A DNA stretch of 5,611 nt from Pelotomaculum sp. (GTDB lineage Bacteria; Bacillota; Desulfotomaculia; Desulfotomaculales; Pelotomaculaceae), in contig DNIT01000197.1 in NCBI GenBank assembly GCA_003489345.1, positions 14,665 through 20,275 on the forward strand, given 5' to 3'. Both the position numbers and the translations under genes were made by a program. Of this stretch, positions 3,845 to 5,611 are shown one piece after another (position 1 is the first letter of the stretch; every line of letters begins with the position of its first letter). The notes below the pieces were generated by a model that worked only from the letters and a program-made list of their open reading frames with translations, did not search any database and was not told the DNA's origin.

Positions 3845-5611
3845 TTATACTTTCAGATACATTATTTTTTCCCTGGCTCGTTCCGCAAGGCTCCTGAACA
3901 GGGTTCCCCAGACAATGGGAACTGAAGAAATCGCCAGGATAATGGCCCAGTGCTGGCCGTTCAAAGGTACGGTGTGGAAGACCGGCTGTAGAAACGGCAC
4001 ATATACCGAGGCAAGCTGCAGCGTAGCGGAAAAAAGAACGGCCCCCACCAGATAAGGATTGGTTCCCAGCCCTACCTCGAGAATGCTGTGAAATTCGGAA
4101 CGGCAGATAAAAACATAAAACAACTGGAAGAACACCAGGGTGTTAAAAGCCAGGGTCCTGGCCAGGGCCAGGTCGCCCATTGACAGGCCAATCCGGAAGG
4201 CAAACAAGGTCCCGGCTCCTATCACAACCCCGTTCAGAGCTATACGCCAGGTCATACCATGGGAAAACACACTCTCCCTGGGATGGCGCGGCGGCCGGCT
4301 CATAATGTCACGGTCGTACCGGTCAACCCCCAAGGCCATGGCCGGCAGGCCGTCGGTGACCAAATTCATCCATAGGATCTGGATCGGTACCAGCGGGAGG
4401 GGTAACCCCCCCAGTACGGCCAGAAACATAGTCAGCACTTCCCCCACATTACAGGAAAGCAGGTAGCGAATAAACTTCCGGATGTTGTCATAGATGCCCC
4501 TGCCTTCTTCGATGGCGGCGACAATACTGCTGAAATTATCGTCCGACAGTACCATGGCCGAGGCTTCTTTGGTGACATCCGTCCCGGTCGTCCCCATGGC
4601 GATGCCGATATCAGCTTCCTTAACCGCCGGCGCGTCATTAACCCCATCCCCGGTCATCGCCACAACATGGCCCGACTGCTTCAAGGCGCGGACAATTCTA
4701 AGCTTGTGCTTGGGCGACAACCTGGCATATACGGATACCTCCCCGGCGGCCTCCTGCAATTGCTTGTCCGATAACCGGTCAATTTCACGGCCCGTCAGAA
4801 TATCGCCTTTCTTGGACAGAATGCCCAATTCTCGTGCTACGGCACGAGCTGTCAACGGATGGTCGCCGGTAATCATGACTACTTTGATACCTGCTCTGTG
4901 ACAGGTATGAACAGCGGTTACGGCGGAAGGCCGCGGCGGGTCGAGCATGCCGGCCAGACCTAAAAAAATCAACCTCTGCTCAACAGACTCCTCCGAAAAT
5001 TTTTCCGCTCCGGCCGGCAGTTCCCGGTAGGCAAACGCCAGTACGCGCAGGGCCTTCTCTGCCAGCAGCCCGTTGTGGCGCAGGATTTCTTCCCTGTCCC
5101 GCGCTGAGAGAGGGACAGCGAGCCCGCCCCGGTAAGTGTGGGTACAGAGTTCAACGATACTGTCCGGCGCGCCCTTGACATAGGCCGCAACCGTGCCGGA
5201 TGATTGCCGGTGCAGGACGGTCATACGCTTGCGGTCCGAGTCAAAGGGAAGTTCGGCAACCCTCGGTTCTTTAAGCCCCAGCCTCTCCCGCCAATAGCCG
5301 GCTTTGGCGGCCATCACCAAGAGTGCTCCTTCGGTGGGGTCTCCCAGGATCGACCACTCATGAGCAGGCCGTCCCTTCACCAATCCTCTGAAAAGCCCTG
5401 CGACACTGACTTCTCCCCGTTCCAGCACGGCATTGTTGCAAAAGGCCGCCGCCTTCATCAGCAGGGTAAACTTTATATCCCGTATGTCCCCATTTCCCTC
5501 GAATTCACCCTTGGGATCGTAGCCTTCTCCGGTTATGTCAAAAACATCACCGTTTATAATCACCTTCCTGACAGTCATCTGGTTCTGGGTCAGGGTACCG
5601 GTTTTATCGGA
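3845..5611 (-). CDS. P2-type (SERCA/PMCA-like) cation-transporting P-type ATPase, C-terminal part
   Basis: Integral membrane ATP-driven pump, probably exporting Ca2+. The frame stays open to the right edge, so the start is outside. The 588 visible residues begin inside the phosphorylation motif: SDKTGTLTQ with the phosphorylated Asp at residue 2. Then come the nucleotide-binding domain with GDPTEGAL (90-97), FDSDRKRM (123-130) and KGAPD (146-150), the P domain with DPPRP (224-228), TGDHPLTA (248-255) and TGDGVNDAPA (320-329), and the C-terminal helices M5-M10. M5 carries NVGE (388-391) and M6 carries NLVTDG (416-421), the Asn, Glu, Thr and Asp that bind Ca2+ in SERCA, which favours Ca2+ over Na+/K+ or heavy metals. 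About 300 N-terminal residues (M1-M4 and actuator domain) are missing from view. The ATG at 5578 is internal and not the start. The stop is TAA at 3845-3847. Substrate is inferred, not shown. Confidence 0.95.
   Translation of the reverse strand, partial: SDKTGTLTQNQMTVRKVIINGDVFDITGEGYDPKGEFEGNGDIRDIKFTLLMKAAAFCNNAVLERGEVSVAGLFRGLVKGRPAHEWSILGDPTEGALLVMAAKAGYWRERLGLKEPRVAELPFDSDRKRMTVLHRQSSGTVAAYVKGAPDSIVELCTHTYRGGLAVPLSARDREEILRHNGLLAEKALRVLAFAYRELPAGAEKFSEESVEQRLIFLGLAGMLDPPRPSAVTAVHTCHRAGIKVVMITGDHPLTARAVARELGILSKKGDILTGREIDRLSDKQLQEAAGEVSVYARLSPKHKLRIVRALKQSGHVVAMTGDGVNDAPAVKEADIGIAMGTTGTDVTKEASAMVLSDDNFSSIVAAIEEGRGIYDNIRKFIRYLLSCNVGEVLTMFLAVLGGLPLPLVPIQILWMNLVTDGLPAMALGVDRYDRDIMSRPPRHPRESVFSHGMTWRIALNGVVIGAGTLFAFRIGLSMGDLALARTLAFNTLVFFQLFYVFICRSEFHSILEVGLGTNPYLVGAVLFSATLQLASVYVPFLQPVFHTVPLNGQHWAIILAISSVPIVWGTLFRSLAERAREKIMYLKV

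Noticed and set aside
4494..4901. Plus-strand open frame of 135 codons inside the ATPase gene
   Set aside because: It is the antisense shadow of conserved P-domain codons and shows no protein signature of its own.
5578..5578. ATG at 5578 as the start of the ATPase
   Set aside because: The frame continues upstream through SDKTGTLTQNQ, so this Met is internal to a conserved motif.

Overview
The window looks like chromosomal DNA from a Gram-positive Firmicute, probably a clostridial or Peptococcaceae-type anaerobe. This is inferred from the TrmK/Nif3 gene pair, strong AAGGAGGT-type ribosome binding sites, sigma-A-like promoters, TTG and GTG starts, and intrinsic terminators. Every gene I can support lies on the minus strand, so the window reads from right to left. 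No tRNA, rRNA, CRISPR array, insertion sequence or phage gene is visible.

From right to left: (1) a P2-type, SERCA-like cation (probably Ca2+) P-type ATPase, cut by the window edge exactly at its DKTGT phosphorylation motif (3845-5611); (2) a 325-bp AT-rich intergenic region with a sigma-A-like promoter and a structured leader; (3) glnA, a type I-beta glutamine synthetase (2101-3519); (4) a nucleotidyltransferase-fold protein resembling CD-NTase/SMODS enzymes, with most of its catalytic motif replaced (1141-1998); (5) an intrinsic terminator with a new promoter packed against it; (6) trmK, tRNA adenine-22 N1-methyltransferase (370-1074 by my start choice); (7) the N-terminal half of a Nif3/DUF34 protein overlapping trmK by 25 nt and running off the left edge.

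The most interesting part is the glnA unit. Its leader can fold a 19-bp terminator hairpin followed by a U-rich tract. A competing 7-bp hairpin with hexaloop AAUGAA shares the terminator's 5' arm, and two near-identical hairpins stand just upstream. This is the architecture of ANTAR-protein (EutV/NasR-type) transcription antitermination. The GlnA protein has Phe at the position of the adenylylated Tyr of enteric GS, so control at the level of its transcript rather than by GlnE is plausible. The nucleotidyltransferase-like gene appears to share the glnA transcript, because no promoter is seen in front of it and a clear terminator follows it. A possible functional link between GS and this probably inactive nucleotidyltransferase is hypothesis only.
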